Counted from the stretch's first letter, positions 38,844 to 49,658 are shown. The stretch: 64,000 bases of DNA from Chloroflexota bacterium (GCA_024275635.1 JAJRYT010000016.1:34339-98338), one strand, 5' to 3'. A program made the numbers and translations. Notes: a model not told the origin generated them from the sequence alone.

Positions 38844-40883
38844 ATGACAGCAAATGTATCTCAGGAGCAGTGGGAAACTAAAGGGAGCTGGCTGCGGCAA
38901 TATCTTGACCGCCTGCAGCCGCCGGATTCTTTGGTCTTGGTAATTACAGCGATTTTTGTAGGCGTTGGAACAGGTCTGGGAGCTGTGTTCTTTATCTGGC
39001 TATTGAAACAAATCGCTCTTGTGTCACTTAAGGTGCAGGATATTTTAGGGTCTATTCTAGGGCTTATTTTATTTATGGCGGTGGCGGGCCTTATCGTTGG
39101 GTATCTTATTGACCGTTTTGCGCGTGAAGCAAAGGGGCATGGCGTTCCGGAGGTCATGGAGGCAATCGCATTACAAAACGGCCGTATCCGTCCCCGAGTA
39201 GCCGCATTCAAGGTGTTGGCCTCATCTATCACGATTGGCGCTGGCGGCTCGGCTGGACGTGAAGGCCCTATTGTGCAAGTTGGCTCGGCGTTAGGTTCCA
39301 CATTGGGGCAAATGCTGCATTTTTCAGCGGAGCGAGTGAAAATATTGGTTGCTTGCGGGGCTGCCGCCGGCATTGCCGCTACTTTCAACGCCCCAATTGC
39401 CGGGGCGTTGTTCGCTTTAGAGGTGATTTTGGGGAAATTTACAACACGCTACTTTGGCGCAGTTGTGATCAGTTCGGTGACGGCTAGTATCGTCGGCCGT
39501 GTATTTTTGAGCGATAAACCCGCTTTCACAGTGCCAGCTTATCCTCTTAACCATCTTGGCGAACTACCCATTTATATTGTGCTGGGCATTTTATCGGCGT
39601 TGGTAGCCGTCCTGTTCATCCGGGTTTTATATGGCATGGAAGGTTTTTTTGATGAACGGCCGATCCCCCTGATGTATAAAACCGCTGTGGGAATGGTGTT
39701 AACGGCCGTCGTTGGCGTTTTACTCCCAGGGCGTCAGGCGCTTGGCCCAGGACTGGAATTTATCGGCGAAACCATTGCTAATGATTTTGTCCTGCCCTTG
39801 GGGCTAATGGCCATTTTGCTGCTGCTAAAACTGCTGGCAACCGTGTTCACATTAGGCAGTGGCAACTCAGGCGGCGTTTTTGCGCCGGGTCTTTTTATGG
39901 GCGCGGCCCTGGGCGGTATCGTTGGCAACGTAGCGCATAACTTATGGCCTACTGTCGCTATTGATCCTGGCGCGTATGCCATTGTTGGCATGGCCGCCGT
40001 ATTTGCCGGCGCGGCCCGCGCCCCAATTACGGGCATTCTTATCGTCTTTGAGATGTCCAGCGACTATAAGCTCATTCTTCCCTTGATGTTGGCGACAGTT
40101 ATCTCCGCCTTGCTGGCTGAACATATCTTCAGTGAATCCATATACACGCTGAAACTGAAGCTAAAGGGGATTCGTATAGAGCGTGGCCGCGACCTTGATA
40201 TAATGCAAGGTCTCTCGGTAGAGGAAGCCATGACCCGTGACGCTTATGTCGTCCCCATAGATATGTCTCTGCGACAATTAGGGGATTATTTACAGAAAAC
40301 ACACAGCCATAGCTTCCCGGTGGTAGACAAAGCGCTAAAACTGGTAGGTATGGTAAGTATGCGCGACTATGAAAAAGGGTTGGGGCGGCCAGATTGCGAT
40401 CAACTAACCGTTCAAGATATTGCCACGATGGGCAACACCCTGGTTGCTTATGAAGATGAACCCTTGAGCGAAGCCATTCAACGGCTGGCGGTACGCGGCA
40501 TCAACAAGCTGCCTGTGGTCACACAAAAGGCCCCCGATATAGTCGTAGGAGTCATTCGGCGGCGTAACATTATCAAGGCGTATAATATCGCCCTGGCACG
40601 GCAGGCTCGATCACAATTTGACACAGACAAGGCCCAATTACGCCATGTGGATCATACAGAATTTGCCGAATTTGCGATTCCGCCGCAAGGCCGGGCAGTT
40701 AAAAAAACCATTGCCTCGCTGGCGCCAGATTTGCCCCATGACTGCGTGCTGGTTTCTGTGCGGCGCGGCAGTGAAACGCTCATTCCGCATGGCGATACGA
40801 TAATCCAGGCGGGGGACCTGATCAATGTTTTCGTCTGTGACGACAATAAAGAACAAGTGCGGCAATGTTTAATAGGCGATTGA
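38844..40883 (+). CDS. ClC-family chloride channel/transporter with CBS and TrkA-C domains (paralogue of neighbour)
   Basis: 'GHGVPEVMEAIALQNGRIRPRVAAFKVLASSITIGAGGSAGREGPIVQVG', 'GSGNSGGVFAPGLFMGAALG'. Confidence 0.93.
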   Translation: MTANVSQEQWETKGSWLRQYLDRLQPPDSLVLVITAIFVGVGTGLGAVFFIWLLKQIALVSLKVQDILGSILGLILFMAVAGLIVGYLIDRFAREAKGHGVPEVMEAIALQNGRIRPRVAAFKVLASSITIGAGGSAGREGPIVQVGSALGSTLGQMLHFSAERVKILVACGAAAGIAATFNAPIAGALFALEVILGKFTTRYFGAVVISSVTASIVGRVFLSDKPAFTVPAYPLNHLGELPIYIVLGILSALVAVLFIRVLYGMEGFFDERPIPLMYKTAVGMVLTAVVGVLLPGRQALGPGLEFIGETIANDFVLPLGLMAILLLLKLLATVFTLGSGNSGGVFAPGLFMGAALGGIVGNVAHNLWPTVAIDPGAYAIVGMAAVFAGAARAPITGILIVFEMSSDYKLILPLMLATVISALLAEHIFSESIYTLKLKLKGIRIERGRDLDIMQGLSVEEAMTRDAYVVPIDMSLRQLGDYLQKTHSHSFPVVDKALKLVGMVSMRDYEKGLGRPDCDQLTVQDIATMGNTLVAYEDEPLSEAIQRLAVRGINKLPVVTQKAPDIVVGVIRRRNIIKAYNIALARQARSQFDTDKAQLRHVDHTEFAEFAIPPQGRAVKKTIASLAPDLPHDCVLVSVRRGSETLIPHGDTIIQAGDLINVFVCDDNKEQVRQCLIGD

Positions 40884-40908
40884 CCGCTTTTCCCAAATCG
40901 TAATTATT

Positions 40909-40975
40909 GACCCTCCCGGGGGTTGGCCTGACAAAATCAGCTAACCGCCTGTGGCCCTCCGGGAGGGCGCCAGTT
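40909..40975. repeat. CCTCCCGGGGGTT palindromic repeat, copy 3
   Basis: GACCCTCCCGGGGGTTGGCCTGACAAAATCAGCTAACCGCCTGTGGCCCTCCGGGAGGGCGCCAGTTA. Confidence 0.8.
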
Positions 40976-41063
40976 ACTTGTAAAATTTGGCTGGTTGGAA
41001 GGCCATCGCGCATCGCCGAACGGCCGTTTCTACCCAATCATGCAGCCAGACAAAGCCCTTTCA

Positions 41064-41498
41064 TCATCTTCTTCCATAATGCCACAACCCGGCCGAGGCT
41101 TCTTCCAGCCGCCCGGCCAGAAGCGGCGAAATCCGTAACGGCACAGAATCGTCGCGCCGGAAGCGCAATTCCACCCAGAAGGTACGCTGGTTGCCGGTAA
41201 CGTCCTCCCAAGGGATGGACAGGGGTGGGTGGCCGGGGCGAAACAGGAATAACACAGACAAATGCAGCGCCTGCCTATCGGCGCACACTTTGAGGATGCC
41301 GTTATAGCCCACGCCCCAGCGTAAACGGCCACTTTGCCACGACCAGCACATCTCATCAAACGGCATACGGGAAGGATACACATCGGCCAGTTTGCTCCAG
41401 CCGCCCAGCCGGGACAGAAACCAGACGATGAGCGCCCAAAAAACGGCAAAAGCCAACAAACTGCCCAGAATGATTGAGATCGTTTGCAAACTGTTCAT
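41064..41498 (-). CDS. Small hypothetical membrane protein
   Basis: N-terminal hydrophobic helix 'TISIILGSLLAFAVFWALIVWFL'. Abuts the hydrolase ORF. Confidence 0.55.
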   Translation of the reverse strand: MNSLQTISIILGSLLAFAVFWALIVWFLSRLGGWSKLADVYPSRMPFDEMCWSWQSGRLRWGVGYNGILKVCADRQALHLSVLFLFRPGHPPLSIPWEDVTGNQRTFWVELRFRRDDSVPLRISPLLAGRLEEASAGLWHYGRR

Positions 41499-42331
41499 TA
41501 AGTTTCACCTTTTTGCAGATAATCAAGAATGGTTTGAGCGACGAGAGACGGCCGTTCCATTGTCAACATATGCCCCACAGCGTCAAACTCCACAAACGTC
41601 GCCCGCGGCTGGACTTCCTGCCACAACTGCCACGCCTCCGGAAAGATCGTATCCGACTCAGCGCCGCGAATCGCCAGCGTAGGCTGTGTTACCTGAGGCA
41701 CGTACTGCCACACATCACGAGGAAAATGGACGTACACGCGGACTTCCCATTCGCGGCGGAAGGTCAAGGTTACAGCGCCGGTCCCGTTTTCGCGCAGGCC
41801 GTGCCGGACGTAATCCCACAGCGCTTCATCGGGCCAGCGGCGAAAGGTAGACCGGGCGCGAAAATGGTCAAAGGCGGCCTGGCGGCTGGGCCAGCTCACG
41901 CGCCGCTGCCGGGTTCGCTGCACCAGAGGGATATTTTCAATCATTTCCGGATCGGCGTTTATCATGTCAATGATAGGGGGCGGCAAAAAGACAGGCTCGA
42001 TCAGGACAAGGGCGCGGAACAGAGACGGCCGTTTCAAGGCCGCCATCATCGTCGCTACCGCGCCCGATGAATGGCCTACGCCAATCACATCCGCCAACCC
42101 TTCCTGCTCAAAAAAGTGAATCAGGTCATCGGCCAGGAGATGCCAGCTCTCCAGTTCGGACGGCTGGCTGTGGGGCCATAACGGCCGTTGCGCCATCGCC
42201 AACACCCGGTAATGAGGCCGCAGTTCCCCTACAAACTGCCGGTAACAGCCCGGCGGGTAGGCATTGGCATGGGCAAAATGCAAAATCGGCCCCGCGCCCC
42301 CAAAATCAAGAAAAGGGATTTGTGTAGTCAT
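41498..42331 (-). CDS. Alpha/beta hydrolase
   Basis: Nucleophile elbow 'GVGHSSGAVA', HGFP-equivalent 'HFAHANAYPPGCYR', C-terminal 'VGHMLTMERP'. Confidence 0.88.
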   Translation of the reverse strand: MTTQIPFLDFGGAGPILHFAHANAYPPGCYRQFVGELRPHYRVLAMAQRPLWPHSQPSELESWHLLADDLIHFFEQEGLADVIGVGHSSGAVATMMAALKRPSLFRALVLIEPVFLPPPIIDMINADPEMIENIPLVQRTRQRRVSWPSRQAAFDHFRARSTFRRWPDEALWDYVRHGLRENGTGAVTLTFRREWEVRVYVHFPRDVWQYVPQVTQPTLAIRGAESDTIFPEAWQLWQEVQPRATFVEFDAVGHMLTMERPSLVAQTILDYLQKGET

Positions 42332-42369
42332 AACCAGCCTGTTGAAACGGATTTCATCTTCTCGCGTAA

Positions 42370-42825
42370 ATGGGCATTATAACGCGAGGTAAACCAATGA
42401 CACAAGAACCGATCAAAATCGAGATTTCTGAGGAAGAAGCGCCGTTTATACCAGAAAGCCGCCGTCTCAATATCAAAACAAAAGCGACGCAAGCGGGCAA
42501 AATCATTGCCAGCCAAACGACCAAGACGGCCAGGAAAGCGTGGAACAGTACACCGCGGCGGAAAGTAACGCGAGGGGTGGCAAAGGGAGCAACGGCCGTC
42601 GCCGGCAAAAGCAGCCGTTTCATCAGCGAAAAAGTCGCCCGAACCGCCGAAAGACGGGCGCGGGAACGGGTAACGGCCGTACAAACCCGCCTCCGCAAAA
42701 CTGATTGGAAGGCCGAAGCCAAAGGTGGAACGGCGAACGGTCTGCGCTGGCTCAGCGGGCGGTTAGCCCGGCTGGCGGCGCGAATTAACGCGCCCGCGCC
42801 TAAATCCGGCTCGGACACAGCGTAG
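42370..42825 (+). CDS. Basic hypothetical protein
   Basis: Arg/Lys/Ala-rich ORF. Coding status supported only by length and position. Confidence 0.4.
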   Translation: MGIITRGKPMTQEPIKIEISEEEAPFIPESRRLNIKTKATQAGKIIASQTTKTARKAWNSTPRRKVTRGVAKGATAVAGKSSRFISEKVARTAERRARERVTAVQTRLRKTDWKAEAKGGTANGLRWLSGRLARLAARINAPAPKSGSDTA

Positions 42826-42833
42826 CCGCAAGC

Positions 42834-43874
42834 CTACAGTTGAAATTCGGTGCATAGGCGGGTAAATTCTTTGCGGAATTGCTCAGAAATTTTAGCGCGT
42901 TCAATTAACGGCCGTAACAACGCATGAACGCCATTTAACACCAGCCTTTCAATCGCATTCACCCCCAGATCAAACGTATCCGCAATCGCCAGGTATTCCT
43001 GCGTCAAATTCGTGTTAAACAGCGGCGGATCGTCAGAGTTGATAGTGACATACAACCCTTCCGCTAACAGGCGCGGCAGCGGGTGTTCGGCCAGCGACAG
43101 CGCCACCCCCAGGCAAATATTACTGGTCGGGCTGACATCCAACGGAATTTGCCGTCGGCGCAGAAACGCAACCAGCTCCGGATCCTCCAGACAGCGAACG
43201 CCGTGGCCAATTCGGTTGGCGTGCAGTCGGTGAAGCGCGCCCCAAATACTCGCTGGCCCTTCCGTTTCCCCGGCATGAGGCAGGCAGGCCAACCCCGCCG
43301 CCCGCGCCCGGTCAAACGCCTCCGCGAATAATTCGGGGGGATTGCCCGTTTCCCCGCCGCCCACGCCAAACCCTACAACCCCTTGTTCCTGGCCGCTGAT
43401 CGCCCAATCAACCACCATCAGGCTATGGGCCGCCGGGCGAGTATTACGCGAAATATCAGGAACCCACACCGCCTGGACGCCCAATTCCACCGCCGCCCAA
43501 TCGCGCGCCCGATTTAACGCCGCCAACTGCTCAGAAAAAGGAACCGGATCGTCCGAATTGACATGCGTGTACGGCGTAAAGATGATCTCGCTGTAGCGGA
43601 TGTTTTGTTCAGCCTGGTTACACAGAAATTCACGGGCAATCAACTCAAAATCATCCGGCGTGCAAATACAGGCGCAGATTACCCTGTAAACCTCAATAAA
43701 ATGGTCGAAATCGGTAAAGGAATACCACCGCCGCAATCCTTCCACTGTTCTGGCGGGCAGGGGTTTGTGGTTGCGCCGGGCCAGTCTAAGCAAAGTCTCT
43801 GGTTGAATGGAACCCTCTAAGTGAACGTGAAGTTCTACTTTAGGCATTGCTCTGATGAATGATTCTAATGACAT
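42834..43874 (-). CDS. add: Adenosine deaminase family protein
   Basis: 'PKVELHVHLEGSIQPETLLRLARR', 'HAGETEGPASIWGALHRLHANRIGHGVRC', 'TINSDDPPLFNTNLTQEY'. Confidence 0.92.
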   Translation of the reverse strand: MSLESFIRAMPKVELHVHLEGSIQPETLLRLARRNHKPLPARTVEGLRRWYSFTDFDHFIEVYRVICACICTPDDFELIAREFLCNQAEQNIRYSEIIFTPYTHVNSDDPVPFSEQLAALNRARDWAAVELGVQAVWVPDISRNTRPAAHSLMVVDWAISGQEQGVVGFGVGGGETGNPPELFAEAFDRARAAGLACLPHAGETEGPASIWGALHRLHANRIGHGVRCLEDPELVAFLRRRQIPLDVSPTSNICLGVALSLAEHPLPRLLAEGLYVTINSDDPPLFNTNLTQEYLAIADTFDLGVNAIERLVLNGVHALLRPLIERAKISEQFRKEFTRLCTEFQL

Positions 43875-44315
43875 GCTTGTTCACTTATATCCTTACTTTT
43901 GTCGCTATTTTACACCGCATTCTCATCGTCACCACTTTATAGAACTTGCCTGTGGGGAGGGGCAATACCTAATCTGGACAAGCCAGAGAAGATTTGGGCA
44001 CAATTTCACGAATAGCACGAATTAAAACTGTCCTGATTCGAGAAATTCATGTCAAAAAACTCTTGTACACAAAACAAGAACTTAATTGAAAAGGTGCTAT
44101 CTTTGTCTGAAGGAATCTCTTATAATGACGGCGAATTGCTGTCCCGAAAGCAGCGAGAGATTAGAAGACAAATCTCCCGAAGGTTCATTTAAGAAGGGAG
44201 ATAAAACCGCTCGTAGCGAGTCGCATAGTCCGCAGCGTGGCATTGCTTGATTGCATAACGGCACTCCGCAGACTGCGTATCTGACTATAAACATATTATT
44301 ATGAGGAGACTTCCC

Positions 44316-45956
44316 ATGACACCCCCCCCTGTTCCAACGCCCCGTCCGGTAAGCATTGCCACCTGGAGCGCCTTGCCTGACCGCCAACCCACTTATGCGC
44401 TGGTGGCGGCTGTTGATCTGGTTGTGATTCGGTATGATGATCAGGTATCGGCGCTGTACGGCCGTTGCCAACATCGCGGCGCGCTCATGGCCGACGGCAC
44501 AATTAGCGAGCATAACCTCATCTGCGGCCTGCACGGCTGGGATTACCGCTGCGATACCGGCATCAGCGACTACAACCCGGATGAAAAACTGCATAAATTC
44601 AATGCCTGGGTTGATCTGGAAGAAGATGCCGTGTACGTAGACGAAGCCGAAATCGCTGCCTGGCAGGCACAAAATCCGCAGCGCTACCACCGCCACGACT
44701 ACCTCGGTTTATACGAAGACCTTCATGGCAGCGCGGAGGAACCTTACAACAACTATATCCGCAACCTGGCCCGCAATGGCCTGCCCGGTCATCACGGCGC
44801 GGTTTCGGCAATGGGCGTGCCGCTCACAGAACTGCCCCGCTGGGAGGATATTCAAATTGTGACCGCGCAGGCAGCAAAACGGCCGTTACTCGACAACGCC
44901 CCCGTCAACACCCAACTTATCATCGGCCCTAACGCCAAAAAACCGCTCCATCTGGACATCCCCATCTTCGTCAGCGACATGAGCTTCGGCGCGCTCAGCG
45001 AAGAAGCCAAAATCGCCCTGGCAATGGGCGCCGAACGGGCCGGAACCGGCATCGCCTCCGGCGAAGGCGGCATGTTACCCGAAGAAAAAGCAGCCAACTC
45101 CCGCTACTTTTATGAGTTAGCCAGCGGCCATTTTGGTTGGAGCCTGGATAAAGTCAAAAACGTGCAAGCCTTCCACTTCAAAGGCGGACAAGGGGCCAAA
45201 ACCGGCACCGGCGGCCATCTGCCTGGCAGCAAAGTCGTCGGCAAAATTGCCCAGGTGCGCTAACTGCCCGAAGGACAAGACGCTGTCAGCCCGGCTGCCT
45301 TCCCCGACCTGATCACCGTCCAGGACTTTCAACGCGTCGCCGCCCAGGTACGCGACATATCCGGCGGCATCCCTATCGGCTTCAAACTCTCCGCTCAGCA
45401 CATCGAAGCCGACATTGATTTTGCCCTCGCCGTCGGCGTAGATTACATCATCCTTGACGGGCGCGGCGGCGGCACCGGCGCGGCCCCCAACGTCTTCAAA
45501 AACAACATCTCCGTCCCCACGATGGTCGCCCTGGCCCGCGCCCGCCGCCATCTCGACCAGCGCGGCTTTGGCCGCGCTGTCACCCTCATCATCACTGGCG
45601 GCCTGCGTACCGAATCCGATTTTGTCAAGGCGTTGGCGTTGGGCGCTGATGGCGTCGCCATTGCCAATTCTGCTATGCAAGCGATTGGCTGTCTGGGAAT
45701 GCGAGCTTGCGAGACAAATAACTGCCCGGTCGGCATTGCCACACAGCGGCAGGATTTGCGCACCCGACTGGTCATAGCCCAATCAGCCCGGCAGTTGCAC
45801 AACTTTCTGCAAGCATCCGTTCATCTCATGCAAGTGTTAGCCCGCGCCTGCGGTCACGCCCATTTGAATCAGTTTAACCTGGATGATTTGACTACCTGGA
45901 AGCGCGACATTGCCTACCTGACCGGCGTGCCTTATGGGGGGGTGACGCCTCTGTAA
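44316..45956 (+). pseudogene. Rieske [2Fe-2S] domain fused to FMN-binding glutamate-synthase domain, interrupted by in-frame TAA (45261-45263)
   Basis: Rieske 'CQHRGALMADG...CGLHGWDYRCDTG'. GltS core 'DMSFGALSEEAKIALAMGAERAGTGIASGEGGMLPEE...KGGQGAKTGTGGHLPGSKVVGKIAQVR * LPEGQDAVSPAAFPDL...DGRGGGTGAAP...CETNNCPVGIATQ', same frame on both sides of TAA. Confidence 0.85.
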
Positions 45957-46069
45957 AGATCAGCTAACCAGTTTCAGTAGGTCCAAAATCTGTCGCGAAT
46001 TGCACAAATTGCACGAATTAAGGACTTGTTTTTCGTGTAATTCGTGGCAAAAATCTTGATCTACTGAGT

Positions 46070-47434
46070 TTATTTGCCAAACCGGTCTTCACTGCGGGCG
46101 CGGAATACCAGCCTGATTGGCGAACCAGGGAACGGAAAATCTTCGCGCAGTCGGTTTTCCAGATAGCGGCGGTAGCTAAAATTGACCCACTCTGGCTTGT
46201 TGACAAAGAAAACAAACAGCGGCGGGGCGACGCTGGGCTGGGTAGCATAGAAGAATTTGACTCGTCTGCCGCCTTTGCTGGGCGGTGGATGGCGCGTGAC
46301 TGCTTCACGCATCATTTTGTTCAAGGCCGCTGTGGGCACCCGCTGGTGACGAGCTTCATTCACTTCTAATGCCTGCGACAAAATCTTGTTCACACGCTGC
46401 CCGGTATTGGCAGAGATGAACAGCAGCGGCGCATAGGGGAGAAAGTTCAGTTCATGCCGCAGTTTGGCTTCGTATTCGGGCATGGTGTGTGTGTCTTTGA
46501 CGAGGGCATCCCATTTGTTGACCAGAATAATAACCCCGGCCGATTCTTCGATGAGCATACCGGCGATATGGGTGTCTTGGGCGGTAATGCCTTCTTCGGC
46601 GTCCAGCAGCAGCAGGGCCACATCGGCGCGCTGCAGCGCTTTGATGGCCCGCAGGACGCTGTACTTCTCTACGCCGGGGTCAATTTTGCCCCGCCGCCGG
46701 ATACCAGCGGTATCAATGAGGGTGAAGGTTTGTCCATGCCATTTCAGGTTGGTGTCTGTAGCGTCACGGGTTGTGCCGGCGATGGGGCTGACGATGGCCC
46801 GTTCGGCGCCGATGAGTTTGTTGAGCAGGGTTGATTTGCCGGCATTCGGCCGTCCCAGGATGGCGATTTTGACTGCGTCGTTTGCTTCATCCGAGGGCGC
46901 GGCCAGCGGCATTGCGCTGACAACAGCATCCAACAGGTCGCCGGAACCGGCGCCATGCAGCGCCGAAACAGGGAAGACTTCGCCCAGAGCCAATTCGTAA
47001 AATTCGTAGGCCGTGTCCCATAGTTTGGTAGATTCTAGTTTGTTGGCAGCGACGATGATGGGTTTCTGGGATTGGCGCAGAATATCGGCTACTTCTCTAT
47101 CAGCGGCGGTGATCCCTTGACGGCCGTCTACCACTTGAATAATCACATCCGCATCCTGAATAGCCACTGCCGCCTGACGGCGGATAAGCGGTAAAAACTG
47201 TTCCGAATCTTCAGACAAAGGTTCCGTATGCCAGCCGGATGTCACTTCAATACCGCCGGTATCCACCAGTGTAAAGGCCACGCCGCCCCATTCCGATTCA
47301 GCATAAAGCCGGTCGCGCGTCGTTCCGGCCACTTCAGACACAACAGCCAGCCGACGGCCGACAATACGGTTAAAGAGCGTAGATTTGCCCACATTGGGGC
47401 GGCCCACCAGGGCGATAAGTGCTTTCTGCTTCAT
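46070..47434 (-). CDS. der: GTPase Der (EngA)
   Basis: Two G domains: 'GRPNVGKSTLFNRIVGRRLAVVSEVAGTTRD' and 'GRPNAGKSTLLNKLIGAERAIVSPIAGTTRD'; C-terminal KH-like domain. Confidence 0.96.
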   Translation of the reverse strand: MKQKALIALVGRPNVGKSTLFNRIVGRRLAVVSEVAGTTRDRLYAESEWGGVAFTLVDTGGIEVTSGWHTEPLSEDSEQFLPLIRRQAAVAIQDADVIIQVVDGRQGITAADREVADILRQSQKPIIVAANKLESTKLWDTAYEFYELALGEVFPVSALHGAGSGDLLDAVVSAMPLAAPSDEANDAVKIAILGRPNAGKSTLLNKLIGAERAIVSPIAGTTRDATDTNLKWHGQTFTLIDTAGIRRRGKIDPGVEKYSVLRAIKALQRADVALLLLDAEEGITAQDTHIAGMLIEESAGVIILVNKWDALVKDTHTMPEYEAKLRHELNFLPYAPLLFISANTGQRVNKILSQALEVNEARHQRVPTAALNKMMREAVTRHPPPSKGGRRVKFFYATQPSVAPPLFVFFVNKPEWVNFSYRRYLENRLREDFPFPGSPIRLVFRARSEDRFGK

Positions 47435-48864
47435 GGAAAAACTCTTTTTAGAAGACGTACAGTTGGGGATGAATAAATCATTATCTTTTCTGATCGGGCC
47501 GCATGCGCCGGGTGGAAGAAACGCGCGGCTGCCATTTGGCGGCCCGCTTCTGGCGTCGTGTGTCTCATGACGATGTTATTGGTCACTCGAACCGAGTCCG
47601 TTTCGGTAACGGACAGCGTGCCGGTGATTTCGTTGGTAATAGTCAACAGCCGGGTAATATTGACGGTGACCTGTGATGGCTGGATAGAGCGCAGCTCAAT
47701 GCCCCGGTCAGGAAAGCTAACATCAGGTTCCAGGCTGTAAGTTCCAGTAATCAACCCAAAGAGGTCAACCGTCACGCGAACCTCTTCATCTAATAACGCT
47801 TCCAAAGCGGGCAGCGGCCCGAATAAAACAACGCGCACCGATTCCGGTTCTACAGTTGCTTCTAATGTTTCATCTAATCCCTGGACGACGACGATGGGGT
47901 TGTAGGTGTCAGTGGTGAAAAAGGGTTCAATATCAATTTCGACAAATATTTCTTCCCCCTCATCCTGGGTAACGCCATCGGGTAAAGCCAGGGTTACTTG
48001 CTGTAAGTACGGCTCGGTGAGGCCGGTAATATCTATCGGCTCGGTTTGAACCCGGTCAACCTGGCTGAGTAATGTCGGCCGCCCTTGAATGAGGACGCTG
48101 ATCGGACTAACATTGATGCTGAGGACGCGATAGCCGGGTGCCGGCTCGCCGATAATATCCACATCAATGAATTTTTCAGCATAACCGGCCGATTCGACGA
48201 CCGGGATGGTGATGTCTACTTGTCCTGTACTCAGGTCTAGTCCCCGGACACTGGCAACGCGCCCTTGTTGATCATAGAAAACTGGTTGCCGTGAATCGAA
48301 AATATCTTCGCGGGCATTGTTGAGAAAGACGGTAACACGCGCGGAATCAAGCTCGGCAACGCTGGAAGCCGGCCCCGAAACTGTGATAACTTCCGGATCA
48401 ACCAGGGGAATTCCTTGTGAATAGCCGCGGGCAACTTCACTCCGCACGTCGAGAATGACGGGAATGTCGCGTGTAACCAATTGTTCCAAGAGAACCGTGA
48501 TTTCTAACTGCTGTGAACGAAGGGTGACATTATCGACTTTGGGTTGAACGGCAATTGGAATGGTCGCTTCTTCGCCAAAAGGGACTTCGGTCAGATCTAT
48601 GCTGGCGGAAAAATCTTCCACTGTTAGTTGGGTCACGACAGATGTTGGCCCTTCAAACACGATCTGAACAACGCGGCGGTCGGCCGGCGGGTCAAGCAAG
48701 AGGCTGTTGTCTGGTTGGCCAATGACGGTGATGGGGATGGATAGGAATTCACTGCGTAACGGATCATCGCTTTCCTGGGCATTAAACCAAATGAGGATAG
48801 CCAGCGCCAGGGAAAGCAGGAGGGTGAACAGGTTGGAGACTATGGAACGGGCGAATTTTTTCAT
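47431..48864 (-). CDS. cdaR: YbbR-domain protein (CdaR-like)
   Basis: N-terminal TM; repeated YbbR-type strands; 4-bp overlaps with der and cdaA. Confidence 0.85.
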   Translation of the reverse strand: MKKFARSIVSNLFTLLLSLALAILIWFNAQESDDPLRSEFLSIPITVIGQPDNSLLLDPPADRRVVQIVFEGPTSVVTQLTVEDFSASIDLTEVPFGEEATIPIAVQPKVDNVTLRSQQLEITVLLEQLVTRDIPVILDVRSEVARGYSQGIPLVDPEVITVSGPASSVAELDSARVTVFLNNAREDIFDSRQPVFYDQQGRVASVRGLDLSTGQVDITIPVVESAGYAEKFIDVDIIGEPAPGYRVLSINVSPISVLIQGRPTLLSQVDRVQTEPIDITGLTEPYLQQVTLALPDGVTQDEGEEIFVEIDIEPFFTTDTYNPIVVVQGLDETLEATVEPESVRVVLFGPLPALEALLDEEVRVTVDLFGLITGTYSLEPDVSFPDRGIELRSIQPSQVTVNITRLLTITNEITGTLSVTETDSVRVTNNIVMRHTTPEAGRQMAAARFFHPAHAARSEKIMIYSSPTVRLLKRVFP

Positions 48865-49658
48865 GCGCTGCCGCCTTTTCCTTTGGGTTGGCGGTGCAGG
48901 AAGGCGTTAAGGATGGAGTCTAAGCGGGCAGGGTCCTGGCGGCGGATGATACGGCCGTTATGGGCAATTGAGACGTGGCCTGTTTCTTCGGACACGATGA
49001 CGGTAACTGCATCACTGACTTCACTGATGCCCAACGCCGCCCGGTGACGCAGCCCCATCTGCCGGTCGCTGAGGCTGCTGGTGGACAAAGGCATCACACA
49101 AGCCGCGGCAGCTATTTTATCGTTACGAATAATGACAGCGCCATCGTGCAGTTCAGTCGTTTTATTGAAAATGGTGAGGAATAGCTCCGGAGAGGGATCG
49201 GCATTGAGTTGGATGCCGGTGTCAATATATTCTTGTAGGCCGGTATCCCGCTCAAAGACGATAAGCGCGCCGTGTCGGCGTTGGGACAACCGCAAACAAG
49301 CCGGCTTAAGGGCAACAATAGTCTTGTTTTCCTGGCTGCGCCGGAAGAAGCGCAGGTAATTGCCTGTGCGACCAAGCTGCTCCAGAGCGCGGCGCAGTTC
49401 GGGTTGAAAGATAACGGGGATAGCTAATAATAATGTGGGCAAGGTGATACCGACAAGCCAACTAAAGGCAGGCAATGCGATAATGGAGGATAACAAGGCA
49501 ATGATCAGGGCCAACCCAATGAAACCTCGCAGCACCTGTACGGCTCGTGTTCCCCGGATAAGGATCAGGACGCTGTAGATAACGGCCGTAACCAACAAAA
49601 TATCTACCACACTGATCATATTCAATTGGCTGATGTATTCGAGCGTCTTTTCCACCAC
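48861..49658 (-). CDS. cdaA: Diadenylate cyclase (CdaA/DacA)
   Basis: 'DGAVIIRNDKIAAAACVMPLS', 'GLRHRAALGISEVSDAVTVIVSEETGHVSIA', three N-terminal TM helices. Confidence 0.95.
   Translation of the reverse strand: MVEKTLEYISQLNMISVVDILLVTAVIYSVLILIRGTRAVQVLRGFIGLALIIALLSSIIALPAFSWLVGITLPTLLLAIPVIFQPELRRALEQLGRTGNYLRFFRRSQENKTIVALKPACLRLSQRRHGALIVFERDTGLQEYIDTGIQLNADPSPELFLTIFNKTTELHDGAVIIRNDKIAAAACVMPLSTSSLSDRQMGLRHRAALGISEVSDAVTVIVSEETGHVSIAHNGRIIRRQDPARLDSILNAFLHRQPKGKGGSA

Noticed and set aside
20268-45263. Genome-wide reassignment of TAA to a sense codon
   Set aside because: Many intact genes here end in TAA at the expected C-terminus (e.g. 1938, 54495), so two interrupted genes are better explained by mutation, error or local readthrough.
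47431-47560. Unusual C-terminal extension of CdaR overlapping der
   Set aside because: A 4-bp ATGA-type overlap is normal translational coupling; a variable YbbR tail is not strong evidence of anything unusual.
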